From positions 28,471-92,470 of the forward strand of contig CAJTKE010000009.1 in the NCBI GenBank assembly GCA_910576865.1: 64,000 bases of DNA, in the 5' to 3' direction. Below are positions 16,194 through 24,851 of the stretch, piece by piece. The notes beneath the pieces were generated by a model. It was given only the letters and a program-made list of their open reading frames with translations. It was not told where the DNA came from and did not search any database. The position numbers and the translations under genes were made by a program. Within the stretch, counting starts at the first letter, position 1. The number at the start of each line of letters is the position of its first letter. The DNA is from an uncultured Oscillibacter sp. (GTDB taxonomy: Bacteria > Bacillota > Clostridia > Oscillospirales > Oscillospiraceae).

Positions 16194-17738
16194 ATGATAT
16201 TGGAGGATCTTCTGCGCTATGAAAATATTGTAATCCAATGCCATGACGATCCGGACGCGGACGCCGTCGCCAGCGGCTACGCGCTGCTGAAATACCTGCG
16301 GAGCAGGGGGAAGTCCCCCCGGCTGGTGTACGGCGGCGGGCGGAGCGTCACGAAAACCAATCTGCTTTTGATGATCGAGAAGCTGAGCATCCCCCTGGAG
16401 CATGTGCGCAGGACGGACTGCGACGCGGAGCTTCTGATCACGGTGGACTGCCGGGCCGGACAGCGCAATGTCTCGGCGCTGCCCCACCAGACGCTCGCGG
16501 TCATCGACCACCACGAGCTTGACAGGGGGGAGGTCCTGCCGGAGCTGCGGGAGGTGCGGACGGACTGCAGCGCCTGCGTCACCGTGATGTGGGCCATGCT
16601 GAAAAAGGCCGGCTTCCCCATCGAGGAGGACCGCCTGCTGTCCACCGCCCTGTACTACGGCCTGTACATGGACACCCAGAAGTTCAAGGGCACCGAGCGG
16701 CTGGACCGGGAAATGCTGGACGCCCTGCGCTTCGACTGGGACATCGTCCTCCTGCTTCAGAGCGCCGCCCTGGAGCTGGACGACTTCCGGACCGCGGGCA
16801 GCGCGTTCATGAACCTGCGCTACCATCCGGAGTACCATTTCGCCCTGGCCCCGGTGTACGCCTCCGAGCCGTACATGCTGGGCATCGTCAGCGACATGAT
16901 GATGGACGTCCACGAGCTGTCCGTGTGCGTCGCCTACTGCCTGCTGGAGCGGGAGCGGTGCGTGAAGGTTTCCGTGCGCTGCTGCAGCCGCAGGGACCGG
17001 GCGGACGACCTGGTGCACTGGCTGGTCCGGGACATGGGCAACGACGGCGGCGGCGACCGGACCAAGGCCGCGGGGCGGCTGCCCCTCGCCCTGCTGGAAA
17101 AGAGCTGCCCGGACGGCAATCTGCTCTACACCGCCGGAGAGCTGATCTTCCAGCGGCTGAGCGACTATTTCCGCGTCCCGCTCAAACGCCTCTCCCCCAG
17201 GGAGGACCCGTATGAGCCCGCCCGGGCGGAGGAGTTCTGCCGGGGGAAGGCGGAGCTCTACCACAAGAAAAAGGTGCCCGCGGGCTATGCGCGGGCCATG
17301 GACCTGTTCCCGGAGGGGACGGAGATTCTGCTCCGCACGCCGGAGGGCGACCTCATCAAGAAGGCCTCTCCCGAGCTCTGCTTCCTGATTGACGAGAAGC
17401 GGGAGGTCTCTCACATCACGGAGGCGGTGCTGCGGAAAAACTACGAGCTGACGGATGAGGAATTTCCCATGGAGGGCGATTGGCTGTGGCAGCCGAAGGT
17501 GTACCACGCCGGCAAAAAAGAGGCGGTGCTCCTGGCTCCCCGCGCCAAAAAATGCGTGGCCAGGGACACGTCCCGCATCTGGGCCGCCCAGCTGAACTGC
17601 CGGCTGGAGGTCCTCGTCTGGGGCGACTGGCGTCTGGGCGAGATCGGGGACTGGCTGGTCTGCCAGGAGGACGACCATCAAAACGCGTACATCATCCCCC
17701 AGTCCGCTTTCGAGCAGTCCTATGAGAGGGCGGAGTGA
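16194..17738 (+). CDS. DHH-family phosphoesterase with long C-terminal extension
   Basis: The 514-residue product carries the DHH signature set. Metal-binding motif I is HDDPDADAVASGY (about 16-28), motif II TVDCRAGQ (about 83-90), motif III VIDHHELDR (about 103-111), and a later LYYGLYMDTQKF. The second (DHHA1-like) part contains VKVSVRCCSRRDRADDLV. About 200 C-terminal residues, with an ILLRTPEGDLIKKASPELCF block and a Trp-rich end, are not typical of short nanoRNases. Family members hydrolyse nanoRNA, pAp or cyclic dinucleotides; which one applies is not clear. The ATG at 16194 is preceded by GAGGAGG. Full-length appearance. Confidence 0.8.
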   Translation: MILEDLLRYENIVIQCHDDPDADAVASGYALLKYLRSRGKSPRLVYGGGRSVTKTNLLLMIEKLSIPLEHVRRTDCDAELLITVDCRAGQRNVSALPHQTLAVIDHHELDRGEVLPELREVRTDCSACVTVMWAMLKKAGFPIEEDRLLSTALYYGLYMDTQKFKGTERLDREMLDALRFDWDIVLLLQSAALELDDFRTAGSAFMNLRYHPEYHFALAPVYASEPYMLGIVSDMMMDVHELSVCVAYCLLERERCVKVSVRCCSRRDRADDLVHWLVRDMGNDGGGDRTKAAGRLPLALLEKSCPDGNLLYTAGELIFQRLSDYFRVPLKRLSPREDPYEPARAEEFCRGKAELYHKKKVPAGYARAMDLFPEGTEILLRTPEGDLIKKASPELCFLIDEKREVSHITEAVLRKNYELTDEEFPMEGDWLWQPKVYHAGKKEAVLLAPRAKKCVARDTSRIWAAQLNCRLEVLVWGDWRLGEIGDWLVCQEDDHQNAYIIPQSAFEQSYERAE

Positions 17739-17780
17739 GCCGGAGGCGGAGGACCCCGGCACGATACATTCTGACGGGGC

Positions 17781-17818
17781 GAGGGCCCGTTCCGGTTCCG
17801 GAACGGGCCCTCTCTTTC
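17781..17818 (+). terminator. Terminator after DHH gene
   Basis: A 13-bp GC stem (GAGGGCCCGTTCC / GGAACGGGCCCTC) with a six-base loop is followed by TCTTTCG. Confidence 0.8.
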
Positions 17819-17916
17819 GCCCCGCGGGGCCCCGGAATGGCGGGGCCGTTGCACGTTTCCGGGCACCTTTTCCCCTCCCGGCCCCATAAACAAGGACTGA
17901 TTTCAGGAGGTACATC

Positions 17917-18837
17917 ATGGGGCTTCATCTGGATTACTTTTACGGGGACGAGGCGGCGGACTTCCGCTTTTACCGGGTGCCCAAGGCCCTGCTGGACGGG
18001 GAGCTCTCCCTGGAGGCCGCCACCCTCTACGGGCTGATGCTGGACCGGGTGGGCCTCTCCGCCCGGAACGGCTGGGTGGACGGCCAGGGCCGGGTGTTCA
18101 TCCACTTCGTCCAGACGGACGTGCAGAAGCGCCTCCGCTGCGGCCACAACCGGGCCACCGCCTTCATGCGGGAGCTGGAGCGCGCCGGCCTCATCGAGCG
18201 GAAGCGCCAGGGCCTGGGCAGGCCCGCCAGAATCTATGTCAAGAATCTTTCCGGCCCGGTGGAGGCCCTTTTTCCGGCCTCCGGGGAGGCGGTCAGCACT
18301 GCCCCGAAGGGGCGGTCCGGACTGCCCGGGGAAGGCGCTCCGGACCGCCCGGAGCGGGCGGCTAAAGAGACGGAGAAGAAAGAGACGGATTTGAACAAGA
18401 CCCATCTTACCTCATCCGCCCGGCGGGACCGGGACCGGATGGATGAGATGGGATGGGTTCGGGAAGAAATCCGGGAGAACATTGACTACGAGGGGCTGGT
18501 CCGGGACCACCCCGGTGACGGCGAGCTCTTTGACGGCTATGTGGAGCTGATGGTGGAAGCCGCCTGCTCCACCCGGGAGACCGTCCGGGTCTGCGGGCAG
18601 GACATCCCCACGGCGGCGGTCCGCTCCCGGCTTTTGAAGCTGGGGCGGGAGCACGTTCTCTATGTCCGGGACTGCCTCTGCCACGCCACCGCCGCCATCG
18701 GGAACATCAAGGCCTACACCCTGGCGGCGCTGTACAACGCCCCGGCCACCATGGGGCAGTATTACGCCGCCCTGGTCAGCCGGGATCTGGCCGCCCCGGA
18801 GCATATTCCCCGGGAATCCGGACATCCTGTCCCCTGA
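17917..18837 (+). CDS. Replication-initiator-A-like protein (RepA_N domain plus DUF6017)
   Basis: The 306-residue product has an N-terminal RepA_N-type winged helix (DYFYGDEAADFRFYRVPKAL and NRATAFMRELERAGLIERK, about 1-100). A charged linker follows, then a C-terminal DUF6017-like domain from about 180 (EEIRENIDYEGLVRDHP, SRLLKLGREHVLYV, NIKAYTLAALYNAPATM). Such proteins are common on Clostridia plasmids and integrative elements, and also occur as chromosomal orphans. No relaxase, partition or transfer gene is nearby, so its role here is unknown. An AGGAGG ribosome site precedes the ATG. Confidence 0.75.
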   Translation: MGLHLDYFYGDEAADFRFYRVPKALLDGELSLEAATLYGLMLDRVGLSARNGWVDGQGRVFIHFVQTDVQKRLRCGHNRATAFMRELERAGLIERKRQGLGRPARIYVKNLSGPVEALFPASGEAVSTAPKGRSGLPGEGAPDRPERAAKETEKKETDLNKTHLTSSARRDRDRMDEMGWVREEIRENIDYEGLVRDHPGDGELFDGYVELMVEAACSTRETVRVCGQDIPTAAVRSRLLKLGREHVLYVRDCLCHATAAIGNIKAYTLAALYNAPATMGQYYAALVSRDLAAPEHIPRESGHPVP

Positions 18838-18880
18838 GCGGCCCCGCGGGACGGGGCCGGAAAACGGGCGAGGTGACGAC

Positions 18881-20173
18881 ATGGAATCCCTGTGGACAAA
18901 GACCGGGCGGCTCCCCTCCTTCGATCCCCTGCCGGGGGACCTGAGAACCGACGTGCTGGTCATCGGCGGCGGCATGGCGGGGCTGCTGTGCGCCTACCGG
19001 CTGACGGAGGCGGGGGTGGACTGCGCCCTGGTGGAGGCGGACCGGATCTGCGGAGGCGTCACGAAGAACACGACGGCCAAGATCACGTCCCAGCACGGCC
19101 TGATCTACCACAGGCTGATCCGGGAGTTCGGCCCGGAGCGGGCCCGGCTCTACCTGGAGGCCAACCAGTCCGCTCTGGCGGCGTACCGGGAGCTGTGCCG
19201 GGAAATTGACTGCGGCTTCGAGGAGCGGGACGCCGCCGTCTACGCCACCGGCAGCCGCCGGAAAATCGACCGGGAGCGCGGGGCCCTGGAGCGCCTGGGC
19301 TTTACGGGGGCCTTTTCGGCCCGGGCCCCCGTTCCCGCCGCCGGGGCGGTGGGCTTCCGGCGGCAGGCCCAGTTTCACCCGCTGAAATTCGCCGCCGCCA
19401 TCGCCGGGGGGCTCCGGATTTTCGAGCATACCAAGGTGCTGGAGCTGGGGCCGGGAACGGCGGTGACCAACCGCGGCACCGTCTCGGCGGAGCGCATCAT
19501 CGCCGCCACCCACTTCCCCCTGCTGAACAGGCACGGCGGCTATTTCCTGAAGCTCTGCCAGCACCGCTCCTACGTCCTGGCCCTGGAGAACGCCCCCGGG
19601 CCGGAGGGCATGTTCGTGGACGAGAGCGGGAAGGGCCTGTCCTTCCGGAGCTGCGGGGAATTGCTGCTGCTGGGCGGCGGCGGGGGGCGCACCGGAAAGC
19701 GCTGCGGCGGCTGGCGGGAGCTGGAGGCCTTCGCCCGGGAGCGCTGGCCGGAGGCCCGGGTGGCCGCCCGCTGGGCGGCCCAGGACTGCATGACCCTGGA
19801 CGGCGTGCCCTATGTCGGGCAATACTCCAGGAACACGCCCCGGCTGTACGTGGCCACCGGCTTCAACAAGTGGGGCATGACCTCCTCCATGGCGGCCGCC
19901 GCCCTGCTGCGGGACCTGATCCTGGGGCGGGACAATCCTTACACGGAGCTGTTCTCCCCCGCCCGGACGGCGCTCCGGCCCCGGCTGGCGGTGAACGGCT
20001 GGGAGGCCGCCGCGGGCCTGCTGACCCCCACGGCCCCCCGGTGCCCCCACATGGGCTGCGCCCTGAAGTACAACGCCCGGGAACACAGCTGGGACTGCCC
20101 CTGCCACGGCTCCCGGTTCGGGGAGGACGGGCGGCTCCTGGACAATCCGGCCACGGACGGCAAGGACCTGTAG
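18881..20173 (+). CDS. FAD-dependent oxidoreductase with C-terminal Rieske [2Fe-2S] domain
   Basis: The 430-residue protein begins with a DAO-type Rossmann fold (DVLVIGGGMAGLLCAYRL, about 25-42). The FAD domain ends with GVPYVGQYSRNTPRLYVATG and GFNKWGMTSSMAAA. The C-terminus is a compact Rieske cluster motif, CPHMGC and CPCHGSRF. Members are cytosolic flavoproteins of uncertain substrate. GAGGTGA lies just before the ATG at 18881. It may be the sole gene of its transcript; the next gene is on the opposite strand five bases after its stop. Confidence 0.88.
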   Translation: MESLWTKTGRLPSFDPLPGDLRTDVLVIGGGMAGLLCAYRLTEAGVDCALVEADRICGGVTKNTTAKITSQHGLIYHRLIREFGPERARLYLEANQSALAAYRELCREIDCGFEERDAAVYATGSRRKIDRERGALERLGFTGAFSARAPVPAAGAVGFRRQAQFHPLKFAAAIAGGLRIFEHTKVLELGPGTAVTNRGTVSAERIIAATHFPLLNRHGGYFLKLCQHRSYVLALENAPGPEGMFVDESGKGLSFRSCGELLLLGGGGGRTGKRCGGWRELEAFARERWPEARVAARWAAQDCMTLDGVPYVGQYSRNTPRLYVATGFNKWGMTSSMAAAALLRDLILGRDNPYTELFSPARTALRPRLAVNGWEAAAGLLTPTAPRCPHMGCALKYNAREHSWDCPCHGSRFGEDGRLLDNPATDGKDL

Positions 20174-20178
20174 CGTCC

Positions 20179-20832
20179 TCAGGTCTTGTTCTGAGACAGC
20201 TTGTTGAGGTAGCGGTACACGGTGGTTTCCGTGGTCTGGAACACCTCCGCCAGCTCGGAAATCGCGCCCTTCACCAGGAAGATGCCCTTCTGGTCCAGGT
20301 TGCGGACGATCTCCAGCTTCTCCTTCTGGGACAGGCGCAGGGGGTCCACGTGATAGCGGTCCAGCTCCTCCCGGATGGCGGTGGTCAGCAGACCCTCCAC
20401 CGAGACGTCGAAGCTGTTGTAGAAGGAAGTGCCCTGCTGGTTGTCATAGGGCCGCTGGCCCGAGATCATCGTGTCCAGCAGGTCCCGCATCTCGATCAGC
20501 CGGTCCACGTTCACGTTCACCGTCAGCATGGCCGCCGGCTCCGGCCCGTCCCCCATGAGAAACAGCGTGGCGGACTTGAGCTTGTTCTTCCGCCTGGAGA
20601 CGGCCCGGTAGTTGACCACGAACCGCTCCCGCTCGTAGAGCCGGTTTTCCAGGAAGCTGCGCTCCAGCCTCCGCATCTCGCTGCCCACCACCATCTCGTC
20701 GTCCAGGGGGTTGAGCACATGGCGCACCGCCCGGTCCTCCACGCTGTACAGAATCACCTCCGCGTCCGGGCCCAGTATCTCCGCGATGAACTCCGTGACG
20801 GGCAAAAACCGGCTGATATCCTCTTTGGCCAT
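20179..20832 (-). CDS. YheO/DauR-like PAS-HTH transcriptional regulator
   Basis: The 217-residue product has a YheO-type PAS domain (about 10-125, LGPDAEVILYSVEDRAVRHV and TLFLMGDGPEPAAMLTVNV) and a C-terminal HTH of the DauR type (about 165-215, LVKGAISELAEVFQTTETTVYRYLNKL). Relatives are often next to amino-acid catabolic or transport genes. Here the upstream neighbours on the same strand are the remnants of tryptophanase and a Na+-coupled transporter. It was therefore probably the regulator of that tryptophan-use locus and is now orphaned. Start preceded by GAGGGGGAG. Confidence 0.85.
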   Translation of the reverse strand: MAKEDISRFLPVTEFIAEILGPDAEVILYSVEDRAVRHVLNPLDDEMVVGSEMRRLERSFLENRLYERERFVVNYRAVSRRKNKLKSATLFLMGDGPEPAAMLTVNVNVDRLIEMRDLLDTMISGQRPYDNQQGTSFYNSFDVSVEGLLTTAIREELDRYHVDPLRLSQKEKLEIVRNLDQKGIFLVKGAISELAEVFQTTETTVYRYLNKLSQNKT

Positions 20833-20883
20833 CCCACTCTCCCCCTCCGCCCTGTTCCGGCGCCTTGGGCTGTTATCCTTCCC

Positions 20884-20912
20884 ATTATATCAGTTCCTTC
20901 CGGCAATGTCCA
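20884..20912 (-). promoter_or_regulatory. Promoter of the YheO/DauR-like gene
   Basis: On the minus strand, TGGACA (20912-20907) and TATAAT (20889-20884) have 17-base spacing. The -35 lies inside the last codons of the transporter remnant. Confidence 0.6.
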
Positions 20913-21300
20913 CCCCCCGGGGCTTCATCACCCAGCCCACCAGAAGGACCATCAGCAGTCCGCCCAGGGTGAAAAACGCCTGGCCGATGGCCGCCCGGCG
21001 ATGCCGCCGTAAAAGCTGAGGGTCAGGATCAGCGCGATGACGCCGATGACGCCCACATAGTGCCACCTGCTGCCGGGGCGCGGGATTTTCAGGGCGCTGG
21101 TGTAGCTGGTCCCCGTCTTCCGGCCGATGGCGAACTCGGTCATGAGAATGGGGATGCCCCGCTCCCGCAGCTTGTCGCCCAGGTACTTGACCTGATTGAT
21201 GCGGTACTCCAGGTAGGCGTCGGTGGTGGCCTCCCGCAGGCCCACGGCCAGGGCCTCCATGTCCCGGCCCGCCTGTCCGCCGTAGGTGTGGTTTTCGCTT
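20887..21300 (-). pseudogene. Fused remnants of tryptophanase and a sodium:neurotransmitter symporter family transporter
   Basis: On the minus strand the first part (about 21295-21170) encodes HTYGGQAGRDMEALAVGL and AYLEYRINQVKYLGDKLRER, an internal piece of a tryptophanase/beta-eliminating lyase. It continues in frame through GIPILM into TEFAIGRKTG and GSRWHYVGVIGVIALILTLSFYGGIAG, membrane spans near the N-terminus of an SNF (NSS) transporter. A further frame-shifting junction joins AIGQAFFTL, then GGLLMVLLVGWVMKP and the authentic C-terminus ending just before 20887. Tryptophanase plus a tryptophan transporter is a known gene pair. Both genes are reduced to about 400 bases by several deletions. 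Confidence 0.75.
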
Positions 21301-21463
21301 GATGTAATTTATTTTACAGCATGTTATTTTTTATTTCAATTGGTACTTTTTACAATATGCTGTTAATATTTTTCTGTATATCACAATATATAATATAATA
21401 ATAAAATTTTTACATGCCACCGGCCCCCTTCCCCCTCCCCGTCCGGAAATATGGGCGTATTTC
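21301..21463. other. AT-rich non-coding block with inverted repeat
   Basis: This stretch is strongly AT-rich compared with its surroundings. ACAGCATGTT (21316-21325) and AATATGCTGT (21354-21363) form a near-perfect inverted repeat. I see no gene. It is probably the former upstream region of the tryptophanase locus. Confidence 0.5.
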
Positions 21464-21492
21464 TTGACATCATGGTGAAAATATACTATTGT
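21464..21492 (+). promoter_or_regulatory. Promoter of the hybrid kinase/CheX/CheY operon
   Basis: TTGACA (21464-21469) is followed 17 bases later by TATTGT (21487-21492); a TATACT four bases earlier gives a shorter spacer. The operon start codon is at 21564. Confidence 0.5.
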
Positions 21493-21563
21493 TATCAGCA
21501 GCGGAAGCCATCGCGCGCGTTCGCGCGGGCATGAAACGGCGAACTCAGGCAGGTGAGGGGAAC

Positions 21564-24416
21564 ATGGAAAACTTTGTGATCGTGTTGGCGTGCTTCGGCA
21601 TATGCCTGTGCTTTGTGGCCCTGCTTCTTTTGATCAACGGGGAGGGGGCCCAGGAGCAGAAGCTGCTGATCTTCATCATGTGCGGCACGCTGGTGCAGAA
21701 CGTGGGGTACCTTCTGGAGCTGACCGCGCCCACCCTGGAGGCCGCCGTGGCGGCGGTGACGGTGGAAAACGTGGGGTCCGCCTTCGCGCCCCTGTGCTAC
21801 TGCTGGTTTACATACACCTATTGCTACGCGTCCCCGCCGAAGAGGCTGCTGTGCGTCCTGGGCGCCGTCAACTTCCTGGTCCTGCCCACCGTGTTCTTCA
21901 ACTGGGACAGTCTCTTTTACCGGGAGTTTCAATGGCTGGCCGCCGAAAGCGGCTTTCACTACATCCGCATCGAGTACGGCCCCCTGTACGCCCTTTTCAT
22001 GGTGACCCGCATCCTCATTCCCTACTGCCTCTGCATCCACACCCTGGGGCGGGCGATCCGCCTCCGCTCGGACCAGCGGGTCAACCGCCAGTACAAGACC
22101 ATCCTCTTCATCTCCACCATGCCCATCCTCATGCTGGTGGCCTACGTCTGCAAGCTGACGAAGGTGTTCGACCTGACCCCCGTGACCATGGCCATCTCCA
22201 TGTCCATGGTGGTCATCGTGGTGTGGAGCCGCCGGAACTACGACTTCCGGCGGCTGGCGGCGGAGAAGGTGCTGGAGAGCCTGGGGGACGGCGTCATCGC
22301 CCTGGACGACCACGACCGGCTCATCAGCTACAACCGGGCCGCCGCCCAGATTTTCCTCAACCTGCCCTCCCACAAGCTGGGGGAGGACATCCGGGTGGTG
22401 GAGGAGTTCCGGGAGGAGATGCTCAACGAAAACATCCCCTGGACCTTCTCCATCAACGGGCAGCACTACGAGTGCCACAGCAAACAGATCGTGGACGAAA
22501 ACGGCCGGAAACAGGGCTGCGTCATCCTGATTCTGGACATGACGGACATCAAGGCCTATATCAACGAGATCAAGCGGGTGCGGCAGCAGGCGGAAAAGGC
22601 CAACATCGCCAAAAGCGAGTTCCTGGCCAACATGTCCCACGAGATCCGCACCCCCATGAACGCCATCATCGGACTGAACGACATCATCATGGAGGAGTGC
22701 GAGGACCCCTCCATCTACGCCCACGCCAAGGACGTGCAGTCCGCGGCGAAAAACCTCCTGGCCATCATCAACGACATCCTGGACCTGTCCAAGGTGGAGG
22801 CGGGCAAGATGGAGCTGGTGTACACGGACTATCACCTGAAGACCGTGACGGACGAGGTGGTGGGCATGATGGACCTGGCCGCCTCCAAGCGGGGGCTGGT
22901 GATGAAGTACGAGTGCGACAGCTCCCTCCCCTGCCGGTACAACGGGGACGAGGGGCGGATCAAGCAGATTCTCATCAACATCCTCAACAACGCCATCAAG
23001 TTCACGAACGAGGGTTATGTCCGGGCCTCCGTCACCGGCCGGCCCGGGGAGCGGGAGGACGAGGAGCTCATCACCTTCCGGGTGGAGGACACCGGCTGCG
23101 GCATCCGGGAGGAGGACCTGGAAAAGATCTTCGAGGACTTCCGGCAGGTGGACGCCAGGCGGAACCGCAGTGTGGAGGGCACCGGCCTGGGGCTGGCCAT
23201 CGTCAAGCATCTGGTGGAGCTGATGGGCGGCTCCCTCCACGTGGAGAGCGTCTACGGAGAGGGGACCGCGGTCTCCTTCACGATCCCCCAGAAGATCGTG
23301 GACCGGCGCTCCATCGCGGAGGTCCCGGAGCTTCTCCCGTCGGAGCAGGAGCGGACCGAGGCCTTCACCGCCCCGGACGTGAAGGTCCTCCTGGTGGACG
23401 ACAACCTGATCAACCGCAAGGTGGCCCGGGGCTTCTTGAAAAACTACGCCTTCGACCTCACCGAGGCCGAAAGCGGGCAGGAGGCCATCGACCTGGTGCG
23501 CCAGAACCGGTATGACATCATCTTCATGGACCACATGATGCCCGTCATGGACGGCATCGAGGCGGCGGAGATCATCCGCCGGGACTGCGGGGAGAACGGA
23601 ACCGCCCCCGCCATCATCGCCCTGACGGCCAACGCCATGTCGGGCATGCGGGAGCGCTTCCTGGAAAAGGGCTTTCAGGATTTCATCGCCAAGCCCCTGG
23701 ACCGGCGGGAGCTGGGCCGGCTTCTGGCCCGCTGGGTGCCGGAGGAGCGCCGGGAGGAGGCCGCCGAAGAGGCGCCGCCGGTTTCCACCGATCTGAGCGC
23801 TTTCCGGATCGAGGGGATTGACATTGACGCCGCGTCCCGTTATTATGTTGGCGATGAGGAGGGCTTCGCCGGACTGCTGGAGCTCTACCATATGGACGGC
23901 CGCCGCAAGACGGAGCTCCTGCGGGAGCTGGTGGGCTCCGACCTTCACCGCTATCAGGTGGAGGTCCACGGGCTCAAAAGCGCCTCCGCCAACATCGGGG
24001 CCATGGAGGTTTCCAACATGGCCCGGGCCCACGAAAACGCCGCCGCCCAGGGGGACCGGTCGTTCATCGACCGGCAGTTCCCCATTCTGATGGAGCGCTA
24101 TGAGGCGCTTCTGGAGAACATCGGCCTGCTGCTGGAAAAGCGGCGGCAGGACGCGCCGCCGGAGGAAAAGCTCCCTCCCCTCCCCCCCGAAGAGCTGCGG
24201 GAGCAGGTGGGAACGGCTTTGGGCGAATTGGAGCATTTCCGTTCCAGGGAGTGCGCCGGAATCGTGGAGGAGCTCCTCCGCCATGAGCTGCCGCCGGAGG
24301 CGGCGGGCGGATTGGAGGAAATCCGGGAACAGCTGAAGCTGTATGAGGACGACAACGCGGAGGCCCTGTTGAACCAGCTTCTGAGCAAACTTGAAAAGGA
24401 GACGGGAAGCAGATGA
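21564..24416 (+). CDS. 7TM hybrid histidine kinase with PAS, HisKA, HATPase, REC and HPt domains
   Basis: The 950-residue product begins with about seven membrane spans (about 5-225, HisKA_7TM-like) and a PAS segment (VLESLGDGVIALDDHDRLIS, about 235-330). The H-box ANMSHEIRTPMNAI has its His near 359. The ATPase domain includes NILNNAIKFTNEG and GTGLGLAIVKHL. A receiver (IIFMDHMMPVMDG, Asp near 655) and an HPt domain (VHGLKSASANIGA, His near 802) follow. All modules for a complete phosphorelay His-Asp-His are in one chain. The start at 21564 follows GGTGAGGGG. It is translationally coupled (ATGA) to the stand-alone receiver downstream, a likely final phospho-acceptor. Confidence 0.92.
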   Translation: MENFVIVLACFGICLCFVALLLLINGEGAQEQKLLIFIMCGTLVQNVGYLLELTAPTLEAAVAAVTVENVGSAFAPLCYCWFTYTYCYASPPKRLLCVLGAVNFLVLPTVFFNWDSLFYREFQWLAAESGFHYIRIEYGPLYALFMVTRILIPYCLCIHTLGRAIRLRSDQRVNRQYKTILFISTMPILMLVAYVCKLTKVFDLTPVTMAISMSMVVIVVWSRRNYDFRRLAAEKVLESLGDGVIALDDHDRLISYNRAAAQIFLNLPSHKLGEDIRVVEEFREEMLNENIPWTFSINGQHYECHSKQIVDENGRKQGCVILILDMTDIKAYINEIKRVRQQAEKANIAKSEFLANMSHEIRTPMNAIIGLNDIIMEECEDPSIYAHAKDVQSAAKNLLAIINDILDLSKVEAGKMELVYTDYHLKTVTDEVVGMMDLAASKRGLVMKYECDSSLPCRYNGDEGRIKQILINILNNAIKFTNEGYVRASVTGRPGEREDEELITFRVEDTGCGIREEDLEKIFEDFRQVDARRNRSVEGTGLGLAIVKHLVELMGGSLHVESVYGEGTAVSFTIPQKIVDRRSIAEVPELLPSEQERTEAFTAPDVKVLLVDDNLINRKVARGFLKNYAFDLTEAESGQEAIDLVRQNRYDIIFMDHMMPVMDGIEAAEIIRRDCGENGTAPAIIALTANAMSGMRERFLEKGFQDFIAKPLDRRELGRLLARWVPEERREEAAEEAPPVSTDLSAFRIEGIDIDAASRYYVGDEEGFAGLLELYHMDGRRKTELLRELVGSDLHRYQVEVHGLKSASANIGAMEVSNMARAHENAAAQGDRSFIDRQFPILMERYEALLENIGLLLEKRRQDAPPEEKLPPLPPEELREQVGTALGELEHFRSRECAGIVEELLRHELPPEAAGGLEEIREQLKLYEDDNAEALLNQLLSKLEKETGSR

Positions 24417-24829
24417 CGCAAGGAACGAGAAGAAGAAGCTACAGAAAGCGCATTCTGGCGGTGGATGACGCGGCCACCATTTTGCTGCGGATCACGGACG
24501 CCCTGGAAAAATATTACGACGTGGTCACCGTCAACTCCGGCGCCCGGGCCTTGCGGTTCCTGGAGCAGGAGAAGCCCGACCTGATCCTGCTGGACATCCG
24601 CATGATCCCCAAGGACGGCTTCGAGACTCTGCGGGACATCCGGGCCATGGAGGACCGGGCCGACATCCCGGTGATCATGCTGACGGGCATGGAGGACAGG
24701 AAGTCCGTCATGGAGGGCATCAAGCTGGGAATCTGCGACTACGTGCTGAAGCCCTTCGCCGCCGATGATCTGCTGGAGCGGATCCAGCGGGTGCTGGAGC
24801 CGGGCCGGCAGCGTCCCATACAGTACTGA
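24413..24829 (+). CDS. Single-domain response regulator
   Basis: The 138-residue product is one receiver domain with a short basic N-terminus. The acidic pair is in ILAVDDA, phosphorylated Asp61 in LILLDIRM, Thr in IMLTGMED and Lys in DYVLKPF. There is no output domain. Its ATG overlaps the stop of the hybrid kinase, and the HPt of that kinase is the obvious donor. It could act as a phosphate sink, a relay to another HPt, or a protein-interaction output. Confidence 0.9.
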   Translation: MTQGTRRRSYRKRILAVDDAATILLRITDALEKYYDVVTVNSGARALRFLEQEKPDLILLDIRMIPKDGFETLRDIRAMEDRADIPVIMLTGMEDRKSVMEGIKLGICDYVLKPFAADDLLERIQRVLEPGRQRPIQY

Positions 24830-24851
24830 ACCGCCGGGAGGAGCGTGCCCT

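Noticed and set aside
18881..20173. Internal deletion in the FAD/Rieske oxidoreductase
   Set aside because: It is shorter than some homologues, but all FAD and Rieske motifs are in order and no abrupt junction is visible.
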